Positions 1 to 6,014 of a stretch of 9,840 nt of DNA are shown piece after piece. A model generated the notes under the pieces. The model saw nothing but the letters and a program-made list of their open reading frames with translations, was not told the origin of the DNA and searched no databases. Position numbers and translations under genes: made by a program. The stretch is from Planctomycetota bacterium (GTDB taxonomy: Bacteria; Planctomycetota; Phycisphaerae; WQYP01). The stretch spans positions 1 through 9,840 of the forward strand of contig JAKATV010000227.1 of NCBI GenBank assembly GCA_021818565.1, read 5' to 3'. Each line of letters opens with the position of its first letter. Position 1 is the stretch's first letter.

Positions 1-63
1 GGGCGGAAATTTGCTAATGGAGGCCTAAATTCAGGGCTGAGTCTTGGTCTCCACAAAGCAAAA

Positions 64-81
64 GCGGGTGAGGACACCCGC
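64..81. repeat. GC-rich hairpin upstream of rimO
   Basis: A perfect 7-bp inverted repeat: GCGGGTG (64-70), a 4-base loop AGGA, then CACCCGC (75-81). No run of T follows on either side, so it is not a standard intrinsic terminator. It could be the 3' end structure of a gene left of the window or a structured leader. The right arm is part of ACACCCGCGG (74-83), which recurs at 110-119. The rest of 1-220 holds no gene I can support. Confidence 0.5.
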
Positions 82-220
82 GGTCCCAGGAATGCCCGGA
101 AAAATTGCCACACCCGCGGCTTGGGCGGTGCGCAGGCGGCTGGTTTTACCCCCTGATTTCTGCTATCCTCAACACTGCGAAACTGCGGTTTTTCATAATG
201 ATGGATAATGTGTTTGCAAT

Positions 221-1735
221 ATGGCTGGACAAAAAAAAATAAAATCCAAGACAACCATAACTCCTGAACCTCCGGCCGTGCGACGGGTGGCACTGGTCTC
301 TTTAGGTTGCCCCAAAAACCTTATTGATAGTGAACGGATGCTCGGACTATTGGCCGCCGACGGTATAGCAATTACGGATGATCACGCCGCCGCGGATGCG
401 ATTGTCATTAACACCTGCGGGTTTCTGGAAGCCAGCAAAACCGAAGCGTTGGAAGTTATCAATGAAGCGTTGGACGAAAAAAATAAAGCGCTGAAACAAG
501 GCCGTGGCAAGAGGGTTGTTGTGGCCGGTTGCCTGGTGCAGCGGCAACGCGCCAAATTATTGGATGAAGTTCCCGGCATTGACGCACTGGTCGGCGTGTT
601 TGATCGGGAAAATATTGTCACCGCGGTCCGTGGCGCATCGGCTCCGGTCGCGGATGTAAACTTGGGCGAATTTCATCCGGTGACGCAGATGATTCACCGC
701 CATGACCGCACCAAAGTCGGCTATTTTGAATCCGATGCGGAGCGCCTGCGTTTGACGCCGCGACATTTTGGCTATCTGCGCATTTCCGAAGGGTGCAATC
801 AGGGCTGCACATTTTGCACCATTCCCAGTATTCGCGGGCGCATGCGCAGCAAGCCGCTGGCGGATATTGTCAATGAGGCGCGCGAGCTGGTCGCCGATGG
901 AGCTTTTGAATTAAATCTCATCGGGCAGGATACCACGAGTTACGGACATGATATTGGCTATGACAAACCCGGCGAAGGGCTGACCGGCCTGATTAAAACT
1001 CTGGATAAACTTGATAGCGCCGGCTGGATTCGCCTGATGTACGCCTATCCGAGCTGCTTTACCGACGACATGATTAAAGCACTGGCCGATGCCGGGCGCT
1101 GGGTTAAATACATTGATATGCCTTTGCAGCATATCAATGATGATATTCTCCACGCGATGCGCCGCAAAACCACCCGGCGACAAATTGCCACGCTTCTGGA
1201 AAAGCTCCGAAAATGGATCCCGGGCATCAGTATTCGCACCACATTTATCAGCGGGTTCCCCGGTGAAACCGCAGCGCAACATGAGGAACTTGTGGACTTT
1301 GTGCGGCAATTTGAATTTGACTGCCTGGGCGTTTTTGAATATTCGCCGGAACCGGAAACACCGGCCGGGCGGCTTTGGAAATCGCACGCCGTGGATGGGG
1401 CCGTTGCCGGGGCCCGGCGCGAGGAAATTATGCTCGCTCAGCAGGCGGTGGTGTTTAAGATCAATGAGGCCCAGGTTGGTAAGACCGTGGCGGTACTCAT
1501 TGACGCAGTGGATAAAAAGCGCCGCACGGCGGTGGGGCGGCACAGCGGGCAGGCTCCGGATATCGACGGACAGGTGCTTCTGCATGGCATTGATGCGACC
1601 GCCGGCGATTTAATTCAGGCGGAAATCGAAGATTGGAAACATTATGATTTAATCGCCAAGCCGATCAACTATAAAAAAATCCGCAACGGGCATAAGCCGG
1701 TAAGTCTGCCGGTATTTGCGCAAGATGCGGTGTAA
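221..1735 (+). CDS. rimO: Ribosomal protein uS12 methylthiotransferase RimO
   Basis: RimO is a cytoplasmic radical-SAM enzyme with two iron-sulfur clusters. It adds a methylthio group to a conserved aspartate of ribosomal protein S12. The N-terminal MTTase domain has its three cluster cysteines at C30 (SLGCPKN), C66 (INTCGF) and C104 (VAGCLVQR). The radical-SAM motif CNQGCTFC gives C192, C196 and C199 and is followed by IPSIRGRMRS, which is typical of RimO rather than MiaB. A TRAM-like domain occupies about residues 430-490. At 504 residues it is longer than the usual 430-450, with about 20 extra residues at each end. ATG 221 is the first start after an in-frame stop at 206. No clear Shine-Dalgarno precedes it, so a leaderless or SD-independent start is possible. 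pgsA follows on the same strand after 228 bp. Confidence 0.95.
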   Translation: MAGQKKIKSKTTITPEPPAVRRVALVSLGCPKNLIDSERMLGLLAADGIAITDDHAAADAIVINTCGFLEASKTEALEVINEALDEKNKALKQGRGKRVVVAGCLVQRQRAKLLDEVPGIDALVGVFDRENIVTAVRGASAPVADVNLGEFHPVTQMIHRHDRTKVGYFESDAERLRLTPRHFGYLRISEGCNQGCTFCTIPSIRGRMRSKPLADIVNEARELVADGAFELNLIGQDTTSYGHDIGYDKPGEGLTGLIKTLDKLDSAGWIRLMYAYPSCFTDDMIKALADAGRWVKYIDMPLQHINDDILHAMRRKTTRRQIATLLEKLRKWIPGISIRTTFISGFPGETAAQHEELVDFVRQFEFDCLGVFEYSPEPETPAGRLWKSHAVDGAVAGARREEIMLAQQAVVFKINEAQVGKTVAVLIDAVDKKRRTAVGRHSGQAPDIDGQVLLHGIDATAGDLIQAEIEDWKHYDLIAKPINYKKIRNGHKPVSLPVFAQDAV

Positions 1736-1748
1736 AGGGCTCGGCAAC

Positions 1749-1799
1749 ATTGCCACTGCACGCGGCTGCGCCGGGGAACTTCACACTGGCTGTGCCGGC
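1749..1799. repeat. Possible structured leader between rimO and pgsA
   Basis: The 228-bp gap between rimO and pgsA has no convincing gene. GGCAA-CA-TTGCC (1743-1754) is a tiny perfect inverted repeat. Just downstream, GCCGG pairs with CCGGC and encloses CACA-CTGGC-TGTG, a stem with a bulge on its left side. ATTGCCACTGCACGCGGCT (1749-1767) closely resembles ATTGCCACACCCGCGGCT (104-121) in front of rimO. A regulatory or RNA role is only inferred. Confidence 0.25.
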
Positions 1800-1963
1800 G
1801 GTGGAAAACATTAAAAAATATCCGAGACCGCCCAAAGGGGTTCCCGGTAAAAATGGGTGCGGCGTAAGACTTCAGACACGCGGTCCTGCTGTGATTCCGC
1901 CTTTCATGGCATACAATGGTGCGAAGGAAACGCGAAAGTGGTTCGGTTCAGGTATGGAACAAT

Positions 1964-2599
1964 ATGTACCGGCAAATTCCCAATCTCATAACCTTAAGCC
2001 GTCTGGTGCTGACCGCGCTATTTTTTATCGCCATCAATTTTGCCGGACGCCAAAGGGATATTCCCATGTGCATGTGGATTGCTTTGGTTATTTTCCTGCT
2101 TGCGGTGGCCAGTGACGCGCTGGATGGATATCTGGCCAGATCGTGGAAAGTCGAAAGCGCCTTTGGGCGGGTTGTGGATCCCTTTGCGGACAAGATTCTT
2201 ATCTGTGGGGCCTTTATATTTTTTGCCGCTCCGCAACTGATGTTGCCGCATCTTACCATCACTCCGGTGGCCCAACGTTCAGACCTTACCGGTGTGGCTC
2301 CATGGATGGCGGTGGTGCTGATTGCACGCGAATTTCTGGTAACCGGCATTCGCGGATTGGCCGAATCGCAAGGCATAGATTTTCGCGCCATGTGGACTGG
2401 CAAAGTCAAAATGATTGTGCAGTGTGCCGCAGTGATCGGCGTGCTGGTATATCTGGCTTTAATCTATGAAATCCAGAATCAGAGCGTGTTGACGGCGTTC
2501 CGCTGGGCGCGGAATATCGCGATCTGGGCCACGCTGATTGTCACAGTCGCATCCGCATGGCAATATATTTCCAAGGCGTGGCGTATTATTGATGCGTGA
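1964..2599 (+). CDS. pgsA: CDP-diacylglycerol--glycerol-3-phosphate 3-phosphatidyltransferase (phosphatidylglycerophosphate synthase)
   Basis: PgsA is an integral inner-membrane enzyme. It transfers a phosphatidyl group from CDP-diacylglycerol to glycerol-3-phosphate, the committed step to phosphatidylglycerol and cardiolipin. The CDP-alcohol phosphotransferase signature is complete: D51, D54-G55, A58-R59, G68, D72 and D76 (DALDGYLAR, then GRVVDPFAD). The N-terminus IPNLITLSRL, the IAREFLVTGIR helix and the WTGKVKM motif are also characteristic of PgsA. Several hydrophobic membrane segments are evident, at about residues 10-26, 36-50, 78-95, 108-120, 142-160 and 174-190. I chose ATG 1964 (211 residues) because family members begin just before IPNLLTLSR. 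An in-frame ATG at 1916 would add 16 basic, poorly family-like residues. Neither start has a strong ribosome-binding site. The next enzyme of the pathway, PgpA, is encoded about 0.8 kb downstream on the same strand. Confidence 0.92.
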   Translation: MYRQIPNLITLSRLVLTALFFIAINFAGRQRDIPMCMWIALVIFLLAVASDALDGYLARSWKVESAFGRVVDPFADKILICGAFIFFAAPQLMLPHLTITPVAQRSDLTGVAPWMAVVLIAREFLVTGIRGLAESQGIDFRAMWTGKVKMIVQCAAVIGVLVYLALIYEIQNQSVLTAFRWARNIAIWATLIVTVASAWQYISKAWRIIDA

Positions 2600-2618
2600 T
2601 CCCGTTGGCCTTGTAGCT

Positions 2619-3170
2619 TCAACCCATCGCCTTTATTTCCGCACAGATGCGGTTAATCTCCGCTCTACTTTCCATCCGAAAATGACGCAGCTCGAACAGT
2701 TCCTTCACGTTGCTGGGAAATTGGTACCCCGCCGCAAAAGCCTTTGCGACATTTCCATGCGCTATAACAGCGACAAGCTGAGGCATATTACGAATAAGCA
2801 AATCCAGCACGGCGTAGTTCCCTACGCCGTTTCCTGCGCCTCCGGGGCGTTCGTTGCAGTAGGCATTCGTTTCAACACCAGCAACGCCGTTTTCACGAAT
2901 CCATTCCAAACGCAGCCGGGTGTTAGAAAGAGGCCGCTTGTTTTTGCGCCGCCGCTGCTCTTGATAGTCGCTCATGAAGGCGGTGCGATCGAACCCGCTC
3001 TCCGGCTTCCAATAGGTCCACCAGTCCTTTTCCATTTCCGTTGCGGGATTTTCGCCAATGATAATAACCCTCGAATTATCCGGCAGGCCGTCGCAAACCA
3101 ATGGCCTATCCCAGCAGGGCCTTTCTATGGCGCTTTCCAGCAATCGTGTCCAGTGCATCGCGCGGTCCAT
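2619..3170 (-). CDS. Uracil-DNA glycosylase superfamily-like protein (function unproven)
   Basis: A 183-residue soluble protein. The order of its motifs resembles the uracil-DNA glycosylase fold: VIIIGENPA near residue 35 (compare the GExPG motif of family 4 enzymes), ETNAYCNERPGG in the middle, VIAHGNVAKAF after a hydrophobic strand (compare LGxxAxxAL), and a C-terminal LRHFRMES segment where the family has HPS. This is recognition by pattern, and catalytic competence cannot be claimed. DUF1643-like proteins, which share the N-P and xG strand logic, are an alternative. The frame is open to 3350, but the extra 60 residues look non-coding. ATG 3170 is preceded by GGAG with 5-base spacing (ACGGAGTTATT), so it is the preferred start. 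ATG 3158 is possible. The gene lies opposite to pgsA and pgpA, ending 19 bp from pgsA's stop in convergent orientation. Confidence 0.6.
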   Translation of the reverse strand: MDRAMHWTRLLESAIERPCWDRPLVCDGLPDNSRVIIIGENPATEMEKDWWTYWKPESGFDRTAFMSDYQEQRRRKNKRPLSNTRLRLEWIRENGVAGVETNAYCNERPGGAGNGVGNYAVLDLLIRNMPQLVAVIAHGNVAKAFAAGYQFPSNVKELFELRHFRMESRAEINRICAEIKAMG

Positions 3171-3265
3171 AATAACTCCGTTCTTCCGCCACCGGCTGAT
3201 CGGCTGTGGCACGGGCGTAGATGAAAAAAGCCGGCCCTTCGGGATCGCGGGCGGATTACCACAAA

Positions 3266-3293
3266 ATGATACCCCTTCACAATGCCTTGACAA
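3266..3293 (-). promoter_or_regulatory. Candidate sigma-70 promoter for the glycosylase-like gene
   Basis: On the minus strand, TTGTCA (3293-3288) and TATCAT (3271-3266) are separated by 16 bp. Each differs from the consensus hexamer at one base. Transcription would start near 3259, giving a leader of about 90 bases before ATG 3170. The same 223-bp gap (3171-3393) must also hold any promoter for pgpA on the plus strand. I see no convincing one there: a TTGACA at 3287-3292 has no -10 at the right distance. Confidence 0.4.
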
Positions 3294-3393
3294 GTTGTTC
3301 ACAATCCAGTGTCCACAAGTGAGGGCATGCGGTATGCTTTTTGGTTGCATCGGATGATGTGGACTGGACGCGTATTATTTGACGAGTTGATAA

Positions 3394-3942
3394 ATGAGCA
3401 CTGATCCATCAATCCCTAATTCGGAAAATCACCCGCCGACGTTATCGCCCTGGCGTAAATGGGTGATCACCGGCGGGGGGCTGGGTTTGCTTAAGCCCGC
3501 TCCGGGAAGCTGGGGGACTCTTGGCCCGGCAATCCTGTTTTGGATGCTGCTATGGGGGAAAGTATCTGATCCGTGGCGCTCGGTGGTGTGCCTGGTTGGC
3601 GCGATAATTACGGGCATTTTGACCGTGCAATTGTCGCCTTGGGCGATCCGATATTTCGGCCGCGAAGATCCCGGCTCTGTGGTTCTTGATGAATATTGCG
3701 GCTATTGGGTCGCGTGCCTCTTTTTGCCCCTGCCTTTAGCGGCCACAAGCAGTCTTTGGCATGCTTGGTTAGCGACTGCCGCCGTCTATATTCTCTTTCG
3801 ACTGTTTGATACGCTCAAGCTTCCGCCATGCCGGCAATTAGAAAATCTTCCCGCCGGATGGGGCATTCTGCTTGACGACATCGCCGCGGGCATACAGGTG
3901 AATATAATTCTACAGATCGTATTACGCGTGTGGCATGTGTGA
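3394..3942 (+). CDS. pgpA: Phosphatidylglycerophosphatase A
   Basis: PgpA dephosphorylates phosphatidylglycerophosphate to phosphatidylglycerol at the cytoplasmic membrane, the step after PgsA. The 182-residue protein has all the family blocks: LLKPAPGSWGTLG (about 32-44), the acidic GSVVLDEYCGYWV block with D99-E100, the FRLFDTLKLPP block with D139, and GWGILLDDIAAG with D161-D162 near the end. Hydrophobic segments at about 45-56, 62-80, 103-118 and 124-138 fit the multi-pass topology. The start ATG has a weak GAG 9 bases upstream. The first ~18 residues (serine, proline and asparagine rich) precede the conserved core. The gene is convergent with rloB, with 41 bp between the stop codons and no obvious terminator hairpin there. 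Although split from pgsA by an antisense gene, it is on the same strand and belongs to the same pathway. Confidence 0.93.
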   Translation: MSTDPSIPNSENHPPTLSPWRKWVITGGGLGLLKPAPGSWGTLGPAILFWMLLWGKVSDPWRSVVCLVGAIITGILTVQLSPWAIRYFGREDPGSVVLDEYCGYWVACLFLPLPLAATSSLWHAWLATAAVYILFRLFDTLKLPPCRQLENLPAGWGILLDDIAAGIQVNIILQIVLRVWHV

Positions 3943-3983
3943 CGGGCGGAGTTTACATTATCAATGAATTCGTTTCGCCGTGG

Positions 3984-4640
3984 CTATCGTGGCTGCAAAC
4001 ACTCAATGAGTTGGTGAACCAGTGTGCTGGGGTTGCGGCTCAACACGTTACAGGGGGTGGGGGCGACAGTTCTCCATTGCGCCGTCCAGATGTGCGCGGC
4101 ATTTTTTACCGCGCTGCTGAGGCAAGGCAACAGCAGGTTACCGTAATTGCCGCCCTTGCGGTATTTTGGGATGTGTCGCTTCAACTCCCGCTGGATGTGA
4201 CTACGTGACTGGCCTGTTATTGCAAACCTTTCAAAATGCAACAGGAGCCAGAACTCAAAGCAGGGGTTTGAAAGGGCTACGCTGATTTGGTGTTTTTCCG
4301 CTAATGCAAGTGCATCCCGCAGCTTGGGATGCTGGTCAACATCGAACACGCACCAGACTTGGTCGTAAGCGGCAACCGATGAGCTTTGATTGGCAATTTG
4401 TTCGCGTTGTAACTTGGAAGCTACCGCATCTTGAACGACCGTCATCGGGGCAGATCCTTTGGCTCTTCGCACAGTAATCGCTGCTAATCGCAGGTGCTTG
4501 GTGACTGCGTTAAAATACATCGGCTCCGTAGCCGAGCCTTCGCACACAATGAGCATAATGGGAGTGACTTTGCGGTCATCAACTGCTTGCTGAAGATATT
4601 GTAATTTTTTTGGAATTGCCTTTCGCCGGTTTTTGTCCAT
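3984..4640 (-). CDS. rloB: RloB family protein, Toprim-like putative nuclease of a two-gene defence module
   Basis: This 218-residue protein matches the RloB family. LIVCEGSATEPMYF (about 30-43) is the hallmark N-terminal motif with E34. QVWCVFDVDQH supplies an acidic DxD pair, D100 and D102. SNPCFEFWLLLHF (124-136) is the family block with H135, and the C-terminus NPSTLVHQLIECL is also typical. The glutamate plus DxD arrangement is that of Toprim folds, so a metal-dependent nuclease is inferred but not demonstrated. The start ATG 4640 lies inside the end of the upstream ATPase gene, giving a 62-bp overlap in another frame. It has GGAG 10 bases upstream, within the ATPase coding sequence, suggesting translational coupling. 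ATG 4556 would remove the overlap but would cut into the conserved strand. The partnership with the ATPase suggests an abortive-infection role of the RloAB/AbiL type. Confidence 0.82.
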   Translation of the reverse strand: MDKNRRKAIPKKLQYLQQAVDDRKVTPIMLIVCEGSATEPMYFNAVTKHLRLAAITVRRAKGSAPMTVVQDAVASKLQREQIANQSSSVAAYDQVWCVFDVDQHPKLRDALALAEKHQISVALSNPCFEFWLLLHFERFAITGQSRSHIQRELKRHIPKYRKGGNYGNLLLPCLSSAVKNAAHIWTAQWRTVAPTPCNVLSRNPSTLVHQLIECLQPR

Positions 4641-5901
4641 GAAGCGTAAACTCCGTTAAAAGAGGAATGGCACCGTACCTGCCCGAAAGATATCCTTTCT
4701 GGAGGGCCTCACCGGCGCGTGGCGTGTAATGAAGCAATGAAACCAATTGCGTTGCTCCGTCGCCGAATTTTTCCGCCAGAATAACTTGGTCCCGGCGCAG
4801 AATGCTAAGATCCAGCAGCGTGGCGTCATGGGTGGTAAATATCAATTGTCCGTGGTGTTTGCTCGGGCCGGCTTCCGCGAGCATCGTAAGCAGGCGGCGG
4901 CTGAGCAATGGGTGAAGGCTTGCCTCAATTTCGTCCACGAGCACCAGTCCACCCTGGTTTAATACGTCGTACCAGGATCGAAGGAGGCTCAATAATTGCT
5001 TTGTTCCCCCCGATTCCCAGCCTATCGGCCACCAAACCGTTTGCCCATCGGATTTCACATGCGCCACCTGCATTTCTTTTGCCCGGAGGGAACGCGGATT
5101 CGCGGTGTCACGTTGCGCACGCAGAATTCGCGCAATATCCGGTTCACGGATAGCCACATCGCGCAGGCGCAACGCGGTGATTCCGGTTTGGGCTGTGGAG
5201 AGCATGTCAGAAGCCCATTGGTTGAACTTCGCATCGGTATCACACCGGGACATAACCTTAAGGGAGTCTGTATCAGGTGAAAGGGACCCCCGAAAGCTGC
5301 AGCGGGAGAAATATTCTGAAAGCGAGGTCAACTGCGAATGGTTGAATAGTGCCCCAACTGAAAGGTACAAGCTATTGGGCCTGGTTCGGCTTTCCAGAGC
5401 TTTGTCTCGCCGGAAGTGCGTACGGCTAAAATGCCATTGGCTTTTTCCATCAGGGGCTACGTGACGACTAAAAAGGTGCTGAGGGTGTGTTTTAGAAAAA
5501 GCCCTCAATTCCTCAGAGTGTATGCGATCTTTGGTAAGTGAAACGTCGTATTTGTAGACCACGTTATCAACCACAAATGTCGTGGAAAAGTGGGTTGGTT
5601 TTTCCGCCCAGGCGTCGTCGAGCTGGAACGACGTGACGGGCAATTGATCAGCCGTCGTACTTTCCTTTGCCGAATTTGCAATTATCTTGGTAAGCCGATG
5701 AAAGGCAAGAAGAAGGTTACTTTTTCCCGATGCGTTGGCACCATAAATACTGGCAAACTTTACGGCTCGGCGTCCCCGCAGCGCTGGAGCATCAATGGGT
5801 ATTGTGTTTTCAATAAGATCGTCGCGATCCTCGGCCAGCAGGCTTAGGGTCTGCCGTTCCCGATAGGAATAAAAGTTCTCCACTGAAAAAGAAAGCAGCA
5901 T
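4579..5901 (-). CDS. ABC-type AAA ATPase (RloA/AAA_15-AAA_21 family), partner of RloB
   Basis: A 440-residue cytoplasmic ATPase related to the OLD/RecF/SMC-like ABC ATPases. The N-terminus SFSVENFYSYRERQTLSL is the typical first strand and loop of this family. Walker A is GANASGKS (54-61). The ABC signature is ESGGTKQLL (296-304). Walker B is LVLVDE (319-324) with catalytic E324, followed by IEASLHP as the D-loop region. The H-loop histidine is H358 (FTTHD). The C-terminal KGYLSGRYGAIP segment is common to RloA-like proteins. There is no Toprim domain in this chain; the adjacent RloB appears to supply it. A GAAAGG ribosome-binding site lies 9 bases before ATG 5901. The gene is 113 bp downstream of dnaE2 on the same strand and overlaps rloB. 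In known families such ATPases sense or regulate, and the partner effector harms phage or host nucleic acid. That role is inferred here. Confidence 0.85.
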   Translation of the reverse strand: MLLSFSVENFYSYRERQTLSLLAEDRDDLIENTIPIDAPALRGRRAVKFASIYGANASGKSNLLLAFHRLTKIIANSAKESTTADQLPVTSFQLDDAWAEKPTHFSTTFVVDNVVYKYDVSLTKDRIHSEELRAFSKTHPQHLFSRHVAPDGKSQWHFSRTHFRRDKALESRTRPNSLYLSVGALFNHSQLTSLSEYFSRCSFRGSLSPDTDSLKVMSRCDTDAKFNQWASDMLSTAQTGITALRLRDVAIREPDIARILRAQRDTANPRSLRAKEMQVAHVKSDGQTVWWPIGWESGGTKQLLSLLRSWYDVLNQGGLVLVDEIEASLHPLLSRRLLTMLAEAGPSKHHGQLIFTTHDATLLDLSILRRDQVILAEKFGDGATQLVSLLHYTPRAGEALQKGYLSGRYGAIPLLTEFTLHGQKPAKGNSKKITISSASS

Positions 5902-5910
5902 GGGTTAAGG

Positions 5911-5923
5911 CCTTTCTCAAAGG
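5911..5923 (-). promoter_or_regulatory. Small hairpin covering the ATPase ribosome-binding site
   Basis: On the minus strand, CCTTT-GAG-AAAGG forms a 5-bp stem with a 3-base loop. The right arm, AAAGG, is the likely Shine-Dalgarno of the ATPase gene, 9 bases before its ATG. An overlapping palindrome, AAGGCCTT (5907-5914), offers a competing pairing. Both structures are small, so the effect on translation is speculative. Confidence 0.35.
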
Positions 5924-5939
5924 GTTCGATCTATCTTAT

Positions 5940-5969
5940 ATTGTAGCAATTAAGCAAAAATTATGCCAG
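5940..5969 (-). promoter_or_regulatory. Alternative sigma-70-like promoter for the ATPase-rloB pair
   Basis: On the minus strand, CTGGCA (5969-5964) and TACAAT (5945-5940) are 18 bp apart. The -10 hexamer is good and the -35 is weak. It overlaps the sigma-54-like site, so at most one of the two is likely to be the real promoter. Confidence 0.35.
5951..5968 (-). promoter_or_regulatory. Candidate sigma-54 (-24/-12) promoter for the ATPase-rloB pair
   Basis: On the minus strand, TGGCATAATTTTTGCTTA has the invariant GG (5967-5966) and GC (5955-5954) exactly 10 bases apart. It has TGGCA at -24 and TTGCT at -12, as in the consensus TGGCACRNNNNTTGCW; only the sixth base (T for C) differs. The predicted start is near 5942, with a leader of about 41 bases before ATG 5901. 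A chance match in an AT-rich gap cannot be excluded. Confidence 0.4.
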
Positions 5970-5984
5970 TATCGTACTTAAATG

Positions 5985-6008
5985 TCGCAAATGGCATTAT
6001 TTTTGCGA
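5985..6008. repeat. Inverted repeat after the dnaE2 stop codon
   Basis: TCGCAAA (5985-5991) and TTTGCGA (6002-6008) form a perfect 7-bp inverted repeat around a 10-base spacer. It lies 7 bp beyond the dnaE2 stop and about 20 bp upstream of the candidate promoters of the ATPase gene. On the minus strand no T-run follows, so it is a weak terminator candidate. A protein-binding operator with two half-sites is an equally good reading. Confidence 0.4.
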
Positions 6009-6014
6009 TTTCAA

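Noticed and set aside
64..81. Hairpin as an intrinsic terminator
   Set aside because: The stem is strong but no T-run follows on either strand, so I list it only as a hairpin.
911..1585. 224-codon open frame antisense to rimO
   Set aside because: It lies wholly within the well-supported rimO gene, has no recognisable motifs, and is explained by GC-rich codon composition.
1089..1613. 174-codon plus-strand frame inside rimO
   Set aside because: It is a shifted-frame shadow of rimO; rimO has intact catalytic cysteines and a TRAM domain through this region.
1750..2115. 121-codon frame spanning the rimO-pgsA gap
   Set aside because: Its second half is the pgsA sequence in another frame, its first half has no domain-like pattern, and no ribosome-binding site precedes it.
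2538..3224. 228-codon plus-strand frame between pgsA and pgpA
   Set aside because: It is antisense to the glycosylase-like gene, which has coherent motifs and a good start; the plus-strand translation has none.
3171..3350. 60-residue N-terminal extension of the glycosylase-like protein
   Set aside because: The extension reads as low-quality sequence without family resemblance, overlaps the candidate promoter, and the downstream ATG 3170 has GGAG at the right spacing.
3943..3983. Bidirectional terminator between convergent pgpA and rloB
   Set aside because: Only scattered GGCG/CGCC complementarity with a long loop is visible and there is no T-run; not strong enough to call.
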